30,528 nucleotides of DNA from Bacteroidales bacterium (GCA_028684405.1 JAQUGA010000006.1:1-30528); one strand, 5' to 3'; shown: positions 8,015 through 16,203, counted from the stretch's first letter. Numbers and translations are program-made. Notes: generated by a model not told the origin, from the letters alone.

Positions 8015-8949
8015 ATGACAAATTTTTTAAAATATTTAATGGTTTCTTTTAAGCCTTCCTCCAAGTCAATTTTTGGTTCCCAATCTAATATTTCTTTAGC
8101 TTTGGCAATATCTGGTTTTCGTTGAAGTGGATCGTCTGATGGCAAGGGAAGATAAATCAGCTTTGATTTAGAGTCGGTGAGTTTGATGACTAAACTTGCT
8201 AATTCATTCATCGAAAACTCATTAGGGTTTCCCATGTTTATTGGGCCAATTACACTGTCGTCTGTGCCCATCATCCGAACCAAGCCGTCTAATAAATCAT
8301 CAACATAGCAGAAACTGCGTGTTTGAGTTCCATTTCCAAAAATAGTAATGTCTTTGTTTTGAAGTGCTTGCATGATGAAGTTCGAAACTACACGACCATC
8401 GTTTGGATGCATTTTGGGTCCGTATGTATTGAAAATTCGAATAATTTTTATTTTTACATCATTTTGCTTGTGGTAATTTACAAACAACGATTCAGCACAC
8501 CTCTTTCCTTCATCATAGCATGATCTTTCTCCAATTGGATTTACGTTTCCCCAGTACGATTCGGTTTGTGGATGTACTTCTGGATCGCCATACACTTCAC
8601 TGGTGGAAGCTTGTAAGATTTTTGCTTTGATTCGTTTGGCAAGCCCAAGCATGTTTATTGCTCCCATTACCGACGTTTTTATTGTTTTAATGGGATTGTA
8701 TTGGTAATGAATGGGCGATGCCGGACAAGCCAAATTATAAATCTCATCTACTTCTATAAAAAAAGGCATGGTTACATCGTGTCGAATAAGTTCAAAATAT
8801 GGATTTTTCAACAAATGCGTAATGTTCTCTTTTTGTCCAGTAAAATAATTATCCAAACAAATCACTTCGTGATTTTCATTAAGTAGCTTTTCGCACAACT
8901 GAGAACCCAGAAAGCCTGCACCACCTGTTATTAAAATCCTTTTTTTCAT
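8011..8949 (-). CDS. uxs: UDP-glucuronate decarboxylase (UDP-xylose synthase)
   Basis: The 312 residues match the short extended-SDR decarboxylase. NAD-binding GGAGFLG is at 9-15, NLACPASPIHYQYNP at 72-86, TSEVYGDP at 116-123, and the diagnostic ERSCYDEGKR at 141-150, where Tyr145 and Lys149 are the catalytic pair. This last motif separates UDP-xylose synthases from epimerases. The enzyme decarboxylates UDP-glucuronate to UDP-xylose through a 4-keto intermediate, using tightly bound NAD+. Its substrate is made by Ugd, encoded 36 bp upstream in the same orientation. UDP-xylose would serve exopolysaccharide, LPS or protein glycans. The 4 bp overlap with rmlD supports a single transcript. Confidence 0.93.
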   Translation of the reverse strand: MKKRILITGGAGFLGSQLCEKLLNENHEVICLDNYFTGQKENITHLLKNPYFELIRHDVTMPFFIEVDEIYNLACPASPIHYQYNPIKTIKTSVMGAINMLGLAKRIKAKILQASTSEVYGDPEVHPQTESYWGNVNPIGERSCYDEGKRCAESLFVNYHKQNDVKIKIIRIFNTYGPKMHPNDGRVVSNFIMQALQNKDITIFGNGTQTRSFCYVDDLLDGLVRMMGTDDSVIGPINMGNPNEFSMNELASLVIKLTDSKSKLIYLPLPSDDPLQRKPDIAKAKEILDWEPKIDLEEGLKETIKYFKKFVI

Positions 8950-8985
8950 GTTTTTAATCTTCGATTTTTATGAGTTTTGATAATT

Positions 8986-10311
8986 TTACTTTGTGGTATC
9001 TAATCCTATGCAGAAGTACTCAAAGCCCAATTCTTTCATTTCGTGACGGTCGTAAATGTTTCTTCCATCAAATATAAGGTTTTTTTTCATCTCTTTTTTT
9101 ATTTTTTCCCAATGTGGCAATCTAAATTCCGACCATTCTGTGAGAAGGAGCAGTGCGTCTGCGTTTTTTATGGCTTCATATTGGGTTGGAGAGTAGGTGA
9201 TTACATCTCCTATCAGGCGGCGACATTCATCCATTGCAACGGGGTCATAAGCAACAATATTGGCTCCTGCTTTTTGCAAAAGTTTAATCAAAACCAATGA
9301 AGGTGCTTCTCGCATATCATCCGTGTTGGGCTTGAAAGACAATCCCCACAAAGCAATTGTTTTTCCTTTGATATCTTGATTGAAATAGTTCATCAACTTT
9401 GTGAAAAGAATCGATTTTTGGTCTTCATTAACCGCTTCAACAGATTTTAATATTCTTAGTTCATATCCGTGTTCAGACGCCGTTTTGATAATCGCTTTCA
9501 CATCTTTAGGAAAGCAAGAACCGCCATAACCAATGCCTGGATAGATAAATTTGTGACCAATTCTCGAGTCTGATCCAATTCCTCTGCGAACCATATTTAC
9601 ATCAGCACCCATAATTTCACACAGATTGGCAATGTCGTTCATAAAACTAATTTTTGTTGCCAGCATCGCATTAGCAGCGTATTTTGTCATTTCTGCCGAA
9701 GGCACATCCATAATAATAACAGGATGTCCATTTAAAACAAATGGACTGTATAGTTTTTGCATTATTCCTTCTGCTTTTTCTGATTCTACGCCTACTACAA
9801 TGCGGTCGGGTTTCAGAAAATCACGGATGGCATCTCCTTCCTTTAAAAATTCAGGATTAGAGGCTACATCAAATTCAATGTCAACTCCACGTTTATCCAG
9901 CTCTTGTTGAATAACTTCCCGTACTTTTTGTGCCGTTCCTACGGGTACAGTGCTTTTGGTTACCATCAATACGTATTTGGTCATCTCTTTCCCAATAGTA
10001 CGGGCCACATCCAAAACGTATTTTAAGTCGGCACTTCCATCTTCATCCGAAGGGGTTCCAACAGCACTGAAAATTACATCGGCTTTTTCGATACTGCCTG
10101 CTAAATCAGTAGTAAAGTGTAAACGATTTTTTTCTATGTTTCGAAGAATCATAGGCTCTAAACCGGGTTCCCAAATTGGCGAAATGCCTTTGTTTAAGAG
10201 TTCAATTTTTTTCGAATCAATATCAACGCAACGAACATCAATGCCTACTTCTGCAAAGCATGTTCCTGTTACCAATCCCACATAACCTGTTCCGACAATG
10301 AGTACCTTCAT
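8986..10311 (-). CDS. ugd: UDP-glucose 6-dehydrogenase
   Basis: The 441 residues match the family. The N-terminal NAD-binding motif GTGYVGLVTG is at 7-16, followed by SAVGTPSDEDGSADL (82-96) and SNPEFLKEGDAIRDF (151-165). The catalytic cysteine Cys266 is in YGGSCFPKDVKA, and the C-terminal Rossmann-like domain has ALWGLSFKPNTDDMREAPS. The enzyme oxidises UDP-glucose twice with NAD+ to UDP-glucuronate in the cytoplasm, giving two NADH per turn. It is followed 36 bp on by the UDP-glucuronate decarboxylase and preceded by 43 bp with no clear promoter or terminator, so it is probably co-transcribed with the outer-membrane protein upstream. All key residues are present. Confidence 0.95.
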   Translation of the reverse strand: MKVLIVGTGYVGLVTGTCFAEVGIDVRCVDIDSKKIELLNKGISPIWEPGLEPMILRNIEKNRLHFTTDLAGSIEKADVIFSAVGTPSDEDGSADLKYVLDVARTIGKEMTKYVLMVTKSTVPVGTAQKVREVIQQELDKRGVDIEFDVASNPEFLKEGDAIRDFLKPDRIVVGVESEKAEGIMQKLYSPFVLNGHPVIIMDVPSAEMTKYAANAMLATKISFMNDIANLCEIMGADVNMVRRGIGSDSRIGHKFIYPGIGYGGSCFPKDVKAIIKTASEHGYELRILKSVEAVNEDQKSILFTKLMNYFNQDIKGKTIALWGLSFKPNTDDMREAPSLVLIKLLQKAGANIVAYDPVAMDECRRLIGDVITYSPTQYEAIKNADALLLLTEWSEFRLPHWEKIKKEMKKNLIFDGRNIYDRHEMKELGFEYFCIGLDTTK

Positions 10312-10354
10312 GCGATAATGTTTTTATTTTATATAAATATTATTTCTAATCATT

Positions 10355-11089
10355 TTATTTGGTTGATAAATAAACCATAAATCCAATTTGTAATCCTCTG
10401 CAATCCAAATAGTTATTGACATAGCCTTCCTGTTCTTCCAGATTGTTTTGAGCGTCGAATTTCCGTATTGAATATTTTATACTGTGACGACTCTTCATCA
10501 AAGCACTGTATGAAACGTTAATGCCAAATTTCTCTTTAAATATTAATTGAAGCCCTCCGCTGTAACCCAGATATCCCATTGAGTTGGTTCGAGGCCGGTA
10601 TGTAACTTCTACATATCGATTTGATAATTCATTGTATTCTAAATCAATCGATGGAATATTCATGCTTCGGATGCCAGCGTTTCCTTCTGCAAATAAATTT
10701 ACAGTAATTTTTTCTGGTTGAATAATGATGGGTAAATTCAGTTGTACGTTTAAGCCAGTTTTTCCGCTATTGTACCTTCCTTTTATTAAGTATCTGTCTG
10801 GCATTGAGTAAGATAGAAATGCGTCTTTGTTAAATGCCAGATTGTTGTATTCGTAATTAAAACCGACTCCAATACCTTTGTAAATGATATAGTTAGCATC
10901 AAAGCCCAATTGAAATCCATTTTTAGCAAATAGGCCATCTGCTTTTTTACTGCTAAACTCTTCACCGGGGATAAGGGTTCCTCCATAAAAGTTTAATGTG
11001 AGCATTTTATCGAATAAACCTAATGTAGGTTGGGCTTGCATCAAACCAATGCAACTTATAAGGGAAAGAAATAATATTGTTTTTTTCAT
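10355..11089 (-). CDS. Outer-membrane beta-barrel protein
   Basis: This 244-residue protein starts with a clear signal peptide (MKKTILFLSLISCIGLMQAQ, cleavage before or at Gln20) and continues as alternating amphipathic beta strands with frequent G/Y/F and extracellular-type loops, ending in the strand GLQIGFMVYLSTK. This is the character of small 8-10 strand outer-membrane barrels in Bacteroidota. I do not recognise a specific family name or ligand. It follows a PKD-domain lipoprotein by 11 bp and precedes ugd by 43 bp, so it is likely in the same transcript. A role as a surface partner of the lipoprotein is possible but is inference only. Confidence 0.72.
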   Translation of the reverse strand: MKKTILFLSLISCIGLMQAQPTLGLFDKMLTLNFYGGTLIPGEEFSSKKADGLFAKNGFQLGFDANYIIYKGIGVGFNYEYNNLAFNKDAFLSYSMPDRYLIKGRYNSGKTGLNVQLNLPIIIQPEKITVNLFAEGNAGIRSMNIPSIDLEYNELSNRYVEVTYRPRTNSMGYLGYSGGLQLIFKEKFGINVSYSALMKSRHSIKYSIRKFDAQNNLEEQEGYVNNYLDCRGLQIGFMVYLSTK

Positions 11090-11100
11090 AGTATAAGCTG

Positions 11101-12138
11101 TTAGTAGTTTAAATATAAATCGATGAATACGTCTTGTCGGGCGGGCACAGATTCTATTTGTGGATAAAAGCGTGGATAGAAATTGTTTTTAATATCTATA
11201 GGAGCCAATACTATTTCGTGGATAAACTCTGGAGAAACATTAGAGCCAAGATCTCTGAAAATGACAAATTTGAATATTTCGTTGCTGGTAAATTGAACAA
11301 AATCAAAAAAATACCATCCATTCATGAAATCGCGTTGTCGAAGAAATTTTATTGGATAACTGCTCGCTCGAATGTTGCGTGTTCGGCCTGCAAAATTAGT
11401 GTTGTGCCATAATTCAATAAAAATATCACTGTTTTTGAACATCGATGGCAGCATCAAATTAATGGAGTCAATAAATACTCTTTGAGGTGGATTGCTCACG
11501 AAAATGGTTTGGCTGTATTCGTTGAAATCATTGTTCGTGCAAGTTCCTCTTAGCTTTACGGTGTAGGTGCCCGAATTATTGAAAACATGACTTGGTTCGT
11601 CGTTATTGCTCTGATTACCATCACCAAAATTCCACATAAATTGATTGGCACCACTCGAGGTGTTTTTTAAAATAATTTTGTTGGGAGCAAAATTGTTGTT
11701 GTTAAAGTGTGAAAATGTAAATCCTGCTTGCACCGGAATAGATGCTTGGTTTAGTTCGGGCATTGGCAAATTGAAAGTGTCGGATCCCAGTTCGTTTTTG
11801 ACAATAAGAGTAACGGTGTAATCGCCCGGAGTTGGATAGATTCGGGTTGGATTTTGATCGGTAGAAGTAGTGCCATCACCAAAATCCCAAAAGTAAGAAA
11901 CATTGCCTAATTTGTTTTCCGTAACTTGATAGTATGTAACAGGATAAGGGGGCTCACAATTTTTAATTACGGCATTAACACTTTTGATTTTTAATTGAGG
12001 AGGAGCTACATAAAAAAAATCGAAGCCTTTTACGGGGTCTTTTTTGCAGTTGCCAAAAAACAGAGTAAGTGCAATTAGGAAAATAAAAAAGATAGTTTTT
12101 TTCGCTTGCTTTAAAAAAGTTTGGATTTTTTCAATCAT
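11101..12138 (-). CDS. Lipoprotein with two PKD domains and a C-terminal beta domain
   Basis: The 345 residues begin with a long n-region and hydrophobic core ending in lipobox FFGNC, with lipidated Cys31. PKD domain 1 spans about 50-122 with the signature YFWDFGDGTTS (82-92). PKD domain 2 spans about 137-215 with FMWNFGDGNQS (167-177). The remaining 130 residues are beta-rich, with a DIFIELWHN segment early on that resembles a C2-like fold seen after PKD domains in some Bacteroidota lipoproteins; this last point is a weak inference. PKD domains are extracellular Ig-like spacers or binding modules. A -7 box lies about 29 bp upstream, and the gene is first in the run leading to the barrel protein and ugd. 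No enzymatic motif is seen. Confidence 0.8.
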   Translation of the reverse strand: MIEKIQTFLKQAKKTIFFIFLIALTLFFGNCKKDPVKGFDFFYVAPPQLKIKSVNAVIKNCEPPYPVTYYQVTENKLGNVSYFWDFGDGTTSTDQNPTRIYPTPGDYTVTLIVKNELGSDTFNLPMPELNQASIPVQAGFTFSHFNNNNFAPNKIILKNTSSGANQFMWNFGDGNQSNNDEPSHVFNNSGTYTVKLRGTCTNNDFNEYSQTIFVSNPPQRVFIDSINLMLPSMFKNSDIFIELWHNTNFAGRTRNIRASSYPIKFLRQRDFMNGWYFFDFVQFTSNEIFKFVIFRDLGSNVSPEFIHEIVLAPIDIKNNFYPRFYPQIESVPARQDVFIDLYLNY

Positions 12139-12166
12139 TATATACCTATTTGTTCTTTTTATAAGG

Positions 12167-12174
12167 CAAATATA
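12167..12174 (-). promoter_or_regulatory. -7 box upstream of the PKD lipoprotein
   Basis: The minus strand reads TATATTTG, an exact TAnnTTTG match 28 bp before the ATG at 12138. No TTG is found at 17-23 bp spacing. It is the only candidate promoter I see for the long minus-strand run that ends with the ribF-like gene. Confidence 0.4.
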
Positions 12175-12233
12175 ATGAATTTTGAATAAAGAATTGTGAA
12201 AGATTTAAAGATTATTTTTTATTCCCTTCAGAA

Positions 12234-14762
12234 TTAAAATTCTACGATGAGTTTTGCGTTTATTTGGCGGGGAGTCAAGTAGTTAGGAATGGGAAGTCGG
12301 TTGTTGTAAATGTCTGTAATCCAGATGTATGAAACGGTATTGCTGATTTGCAAAAGATTAAATACTTCCAAACTCAGCCATGATGACTTGATGTATTTCC
12401 AATATCCTTTTCTTTCAGATATTCCAGCTTCGGAAAGAAGTTGTGCAGAAAAACCAATATCTACTCTTCGGTACGGAGGCATTCTGTATGTATGAGTATA
12501 TTTTGGTCTGCCTGGTGCTCCAAAAGGCAAACCCGTTCCAAATGCTAAATTCAGGTGCATTTTAAACATGGGATTGTTCGGAATGTAGTCCTGAAAAAAG
12601 AGATTTACATTTACTCTTTGATCGGTAGGACGCGGAATGTATCCAGGATAGCTAATGCTGCTATCCGCCGGAATGGAAGAGATGCTGGGGCGAATTATAT
12701 TGCCTTGAGAGTCATAAAAAGTTTGTTTGAAATCGTTTAAAATGTCTTCTTTGGTTTGCATCAGCGAAACGCTCAACCAGGAATCAATTCCAGGAACAAA
12801 TTCTCCTATTATTTTCATGTCAATTCCTCCGGCGTAGCCTTTGGCATTGTTTTCTGCAAAGTAACGAATGCGAACATTGTCAATTTCGTATGGGATCAGA
12901 TTGAGTAGATGCTTGTAATAAATTTCGGAAGTGAACTTAAAAGGACGATCCCAAGCTTTGAAAAAAGCATCATAACCAAGTACAAAATGAATGGATGTTT
13001 GTGATTTTATGTTTGTATTCAAATCTCCTTGCATGTTTCGGAGTTCTCTGTAAAATGGTGGTTGCTGATATACGCCAGTGGATAAGCGATAGGATTGTGT
13101 CTTTTTTCGAGTAGGACGATAAAAGAGCGTTGCTCTGGGGCTGATTAAAAATTGATTGTTTACGTCCCAATACGAAAACCTAGCTCCGTAAACCAAAAGT
13201 ACTCGATTGCTGTCACCGTCAATCTTCCATTGGTCTTGAATGTATCCACTGATGCGCGAAGAACTTAAAATATTATTGGAAACATATAAAGAGGTCATAT
13301 TTAATGCTCTTTCTTCGCTGCCAATCGGAATGATGGTTCCAGGAATGTCCGAATAGTGAGGAGTGATATATCCAGCCGAGTCATTCATTCGCCACTCTTT
13401 CAGTCGGTCGTCAATGTGTTCAAATTGGTATTTCAAACCCCAAGATAGGGCGTGATTGCCCTTTTTTGTTTCGTTTTTGACTTCAATGTTTAATACATTT
13501 GCATTGAGCTGATTTCTAGCATGTTCTAAAAATGTTCCAACGCCACGGTTAAATGTAGCATCTCCAAAGTCGTCTTTTCCAAAATCGGTTTCTAGGTCAT
13601 CCAGCCAATATTGCCCTTGAATATCGTAGGTTTCCGTTTCGAAGCTGTTGAAGTAGGAAGCAATGAATTTGTAAGCAGTGTTGTGTTTGGGTCGCCAATT
13701 GGCGTAAAAAGCAGTAGTGATGGTTTGAAACTTATCAATCTCTTGTCCGTCGAAATATATTTTCAGTTTAAGTGCTTGTTGAATCGTTCCAAAACTGGTT
13801 TCTCTGGTTTGTGGAACCAATTTAAATGTATTGTTCGAGTAATGTCCCAGAAAGTTGAGGTCTAATTTATCGTTGATTTTATGCGATATTAAAGTTTGAG
13901 CATCTGCGAAAGAGGGACGATAGTCGCCTTTTGTCTCCATGCTTTTTAAGATGTAAGAGTTTGATTTGTAACGAACTCCAACAAGATATGATGTTTTATT
14001 ATTGAGCAACAAATCTTCTACATGAAGGGTTCCGCCAAGAAGGCTTGCCGAAGCAGAACCAGCAAGTTTTTGTGGCTTTTTATATTCAATATCTAAAACC
14101 GATGACATCTTATCCCCGTATTGAGGGGCAAAACCGCCTGCCGAAAAATGAATATTATTCACTAAATCTGAATTTAAAAAGCTCAATCCTTCTTGTTGTC
14201 CCGCTCTAATCAAAAAAGGGCGATATATTTCGATGCCGTTTACATAAATTAGATTTTCGTCGTAATTCCCACCTCTAACATTGTATTGTGAACTTAGTTC
14301 ATTGCTTGAACTCACGCCCATTTGAGTTTTTATCAAAGCTTCAACGCTGCCACTTGGAGTAGGGAAAAGGCTGGCTTCTTTTGGGTTTATTTTGGTAAAA
14401 CCAAGAGGGTTTTCTGCATTTTCTCGAATTACAAAAGGATCCAATTCGGTAGAAGAGGTTTTGAGTGTGAAATTAATATTTCGGCGAATGCCTGGATTTA
14501 GGAGGATGGTAATTGATTGAGATTTGTATCCGATAAAGGAAACAATAATGCGATGTTCTTTGTTGGCCAACACTTGCAATTCGTAATTCCCATCTTTGTC
14601 GGAGCTTGTGCCGCCGGCTTGTCCCCATATGGCAATGTTAACCAAGTCGATAGTCTTTCCATTTTCATCATAAATTTTTCCGAAAATAGATGCGTATTCT
14701 TGTGAAAATCCGATGGCGAAAAATCCAATAAATAAGAGCAGTAAAAGAGTTTTTTGTTTCAT
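12234..14762 (-). CDS. TonB-dependent receptor with N-terminal regulatory-like domain
   Basis: The chosen ATG at 14762 gives 842 residues and a clean signal peptide (MKQKTLLLLLFIGFFAIGFSQ); an in-frame TTG at 14774 adds only four residues and is less likely. A carboxypeptidase-D-like regulatory domain (about 22-105, with a DKDGNYELQV segment and IVSFIGYKSQSI) is followed by a plug domain (about 115-230; SSNELSSQYNVRGGNYDENLIYVNGIEIYRP contains the typical RGG and V/NG landmarks) and then a beta barrel to the C-terminus, ending in the aromatic-type residue of IVEF. Such receptors import large ligands through the outer membrane using TonB energy. No SusD partner or ligand clue is present nearby. 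It has its own -7 box and stands alone or with the small regulatory-domain gene upstream. Confidence 0.9.
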   Translation of the reverse strand: MKQKTLLLLLFIGFFAIGFSQEYASIFGKIYDENGKTIDLVNIAIWGQAGGTSSDKDGNYELQVLANKEHRIIVSFIGYKSQSITILLNPGIRRNINFTLKTSSTELDPFVIRENAENPLGFTKINPKEASLFPTPSGSVEALIKTQMGVSSSNELSSQYNVRGGNYDENLIYVNGIEIYRPFLIRAGQQEGLSFLNSDLVNNIHFSAGGFAPQYGDKMSSVLDIEYKKPQKLAGSASASLLGGTLHVEDLLLNNKTSYLVGVRYKSNSYILKSMETKGDYRPSFADAQTLISHKINDKLDLNFLGHYSNNTFKLVPQTRETSFGTIQQALKLKIYFDGQEIDKFQTITTAFYANWRPKHNTAYKFIASYFNSFETETYDIQGQYWLDDLETDFGKDDFGDATFNRGVGTFLEHARNQLNANVLNIEVKNETKKGNHALSWGLKYQFEHIDDRLKEWRMNDSAGYITPHYSDIPGTIIPIGSEERALNMTSLYVSNNILSSSRISGYIQDQWKIDGDSNRVLLVYGARFSYWDVNNQFLISPRATLFYRPTRKKTQSYRLSTGVYQQPPFYRELRNMQGDLNTNIKSQTSIHFVLGYDAFFKAWDRPFKFTSEIYYKHLLNLIPYEIDNVRIRYFAENNAKGYAGGIDMKIIGEFVPGIDSWLSVSLMQTKEDILNDFKQTFYDSQGNIIRPSISSIPADSSISYPGYIPRPTDQRVNVNLFFQDYIPNNPMFKMHLNLAFGTGLPFGAPGRPKYTHTYRMPPYRRVDIGFSAQLLSEAGISERKGYWKYIKSSWLSLEVFNLLQISNTVSYIWITDIYNNRLPIPNYLTPRQINAKLIVEF

Positions 14763-14782
14763 CAAATGTTTCAAAATTTTTG

Positions 14783-14790
14783 CAAAGATA
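14783..14790 (-). promoter_or_regulatory. -7 box upstream of the TonB-dependent receptor
   Basis: The minus strand reads TATCTTTG, matching TAnnTTTG, 20 bp before the ATG at 14762. The nearest suitable TTG on the minus strand is at 14818-14816, giving a 25 bp spacer, slightly longer than the usual 17-23. Confidence 0.4.
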
Positions 14791-14813
14791 GTAATCTATA
14801 TCAAACAGATAAT

Positions 14814-14865
14814 ACCAATACTTAAAACAAATTATTCCATAGGATAATTTGGTTTTAGTATGGTT
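14814..14865. repeat. Imperfect inverted repeat upstream of the TonB-dependent receptor
   Basis: The left arm (14814-14838, beginning ACCAATACTTAAAAC) and right arm (14842-14865, ending GTTTTAGTATGGTT) are nearly reverse complementary over about 24 bp with three single-base bulges and a 3 bp loop. There is no T-run directly after it on either strand, so it is not a textbook terminator. It lies just upstream of the receptor's -7 box. Confidence 0.5.
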
Positions 14866-15053
14866 TACACCGATAGAGTTTCTGTTATAGTGCAAAAGAT
14901 ATTTAGTGCCTGCATTAAAACACCAACTTCATCTTTATTCTAATAGCGAATTTAAATCATTCCGAATTAGATTTTGTAAGATTTTTCGAATTGTGCTATT
15001 ACATAAACCGTATCGGTATTAAATACGACAAACTTTTGGTTTTATTGTGTTTC
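14866..15053. other. Gene-free AT-rich gap with a second imperfect inverted repeat
   Basis: With 14763-14865 this completes a gene-free stretch of about 290 bp between the regulatory-domain protein and the receptor. AATAGC at 14942-14947 and GCTATT at 14995-15000 are exact reverse complements and extend with mismatches into AATT-rich arms. I see no credible open reading frame and no tRNA-like or rRNA-like structure. Confidence 0.45.
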
Positions 15054-15683
15054 TTATTTCTTTTTGAAATCTCCATCTTGCAATGCCTTTATAAATTTTG
15101 CCCAATTAAAAACATTAAAAAGAGGAATGGGACGCATTTGGCCTTTGTAATATAGTTGATCTACATGCGATTGAACAAAATGTCGATAATTCATGCTGTA
15201 GTCCATGTCCATTTTGTCGAAATATTGTTTGAGTACTTCCGGACTCAAATTTCTCATTGCTCTTTGGTAATCGTCGTCGGGTACCTCTATTTTGGCTACA
15301 ATTTCGATAAATTGCTTGTATGTTGGCAAATCGTAAATCTCCGTTTCCGCTAAGCTAATGGTATCTGCCTTCAAGTAAATATCCAAAATTAGCCGGTTGC
15401 TTTCAAAGGTATCGGCAATATGAATCGTTTGGGGTTTATATCCCATGGATGAAAATTCTAAAGTTTCATTACTGCGAACCACAATGGTATATTGTCCAAA
15501 CCAATCGCTGACGTATATGCGTTTGTGATTCATCGTTTTGATATGTGCAAAAGAAATGGGCAGAGTGCTGTCCGATGAACGAATCTGACCACTTATTTGG
15601 TATACCTCATGCTTTTGGCCATGTGCAAATTGCTGAGCAATTAGCAGCAATAAAAAGAAAATAATGTTTCTAAGATGGATCAT
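15054..15683 (-). CDS. Secreted protein with carboxypeptidase-D-like regulatory domain
   Basis: The 209 residues carry a signal peptide (MIHLRNIIFFLLLLIAQQ, cleavage near FAHGQ) and then a carboxypeptidase-regulatory-like beta sandwich at about 26-110 (YQISGQIRSSDSTLPISFAHI, DWFGQYTIVV, LEFSSMGYKPQTIHI). The last 90 residues are mostly helical and charged with no family I recognise, ending in a lysine tail. In Bacteroidota such domains usually precede a TonB receptor or barrel; here nothing follows, so the protein is a free-standing periplasmic or surface product. The ATG at 15683 sits 15 bp after a -7 box. The function is unknown. Confidence 0.75.
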   Translation of the reverse strand: MIHLRNIIFFLLLLIAQQFAHGQKHEVYQISGQIRSSDSTLPISFAHIKTMNHKRIYVSDWFGQYTIVVRSNETLEFSSMGYKPQTIHIADTFESNRLILDIYLKADTISLAETEIYDLPTYKQFIEIVAKIEVPDDDYQRAMRNLSPEVLKQYFDKMDMDYSMNYRHFVQSHVDQLYYKGQMRPIPLFNVFNWAKFIKALQDGDFKKK

Positions 15684-15698
15684 TCATCGATTTTAATA

Positions 15699-15706
15699 CA
15701 AACTTA
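15699..15706 (-). promoter_or_regulatory. -7 box upstream of the small regulatory-domain protein
   Basis: The minus strand reads TAAGTTTG, an exact TAnnTTTG match 15 bp before the ATG at 15683. It lies directly after the rpmB terminator, where a new promoter is expected. No TTG lies at the usual spacing. Confidence 0.4.
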
Positions 15707-15720
15707 CAGTTTTTTCCATA

Positions 15721-15758
15721 AAAAAAACTGCTACAATCTTTAAAGTAGCAGTTTTTTT
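15721..15758. terminator. Intrinsic terminator after rpmB
   Basis: A 14 bp perfect stem, A7-ACTGCTAC-type left arm (15721-15734) against GTAGCAG-T7 (15745-15758), encloses a 10 nt loop. The A and T tracts on the two sides make it work as a T-tailed hairpin in either direction. It lies 19 bp after the rpmB stop. Confidence 0.85.
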
Positions 15759-15777
15759 ATGAAATATAAGAAATATC

Positions 15778-16014
15778 TTATTTCAAATATCCTTTAACAA
15801 AGGCATCGTTCATTGCTTTCCAAACACCTTTTTTATTTATTTGTTTAATTCCTTTGCAGCTGGTTTTCAAATAAACAAAATCGTCTAACTCTTCAACCCA
15901 GAATTTTTTTGTTTGCAAATTGGGTTTAAACGTTCTTTTCGTTTTTATGTTTGAGTGAGAAACCTTGTTTCCGGTGATCACTTTTTTTCCTGTAATTTCA
16001 CAAACTCGTGCCAT
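15778..16014 (-). CDS. rpmB: 50S ribosomal protein L28 (bL28)
   Basis: The ATG at 16012-16014 gives 78 residues beginning MARVCEITGKK, the standard L28 start and length; an in-frame TTG at 16068 would add 18 unconserved residues and overlap the promoter box. The motifs VITGNKVSHSNIKTKRTF and LKTSCKGIKQINKKGV follow family order. Only two cysteines (Cys5 and the one in TSCKG) are present, so this is the form without the four-cysteine zinc site. L28 binds 23S rRNA near the E site. In many Bacteroidota rpmB is followed by rpmG and a DUF4295 gene; here a terminator follows at once and neither partner is present. Confidence 0.95.
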   Translation of the reverse strand: MARVCEITGKKVITGNKVSHSNIKTKRTFKPNLQTKKFWVEELDDFVYLKTSCKGIKQINKKGVWKAMNDAFVKGYLK

Positions 16015-16065
16015 TTTATTTCTTTTTTTATCTTGTTTTTTTAATCTCTTTTCGATTTCGGACTG

Positions 16066-16097
16066 CAAATATCCGAATATTTTTTCAAATTGCCAAA
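16066..16097 (-). promoter_or_regulatory. Probable rpmB promoter
   Basis: On the minus strand TTTG (16097-16094), a 20 bp spacer and GATATTTG (16073-16066) match the Bacteroidota consensus with one mismatch in the -7 box. It lies 52 bp upstream of the ATG at 16014 and would fall inside the gene if the TTG start at 16068 were used, supporting the shorter protein. Confidence 0.45.
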
Positions 16098-16203
16098 TGT
16101 TTGATGCTTTTTTTAATTATTTTCTTGAGGCTGATGTCAATAAAATGATTGTTGGCTTTTATTCAATGGTTTGTATATTGAAATATATGGCTTAAGTTAA
16201 ATA

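Noticed and set aside
11134..11412. A 92-codon plus-strand open frame opposite the PKD lipoprotein
   Set aside because: It overlaps a gene with clear lipobox and PKD motifs; the composition is that of an antisense shadow.
12194..12211. Possible Rex operator TTGTGAA upstream of the PKD lipoprotein
   Set aside because: Only the left half-site matches; the right half does not resemble TTCACAA, so it is likely chance.
16015..16068. N-terminal extension of L28 from a TTG start
   Set aside because: The 18 extra residues are unconserved and overlap the likely promoter box; L28 normally starts MARVCE.
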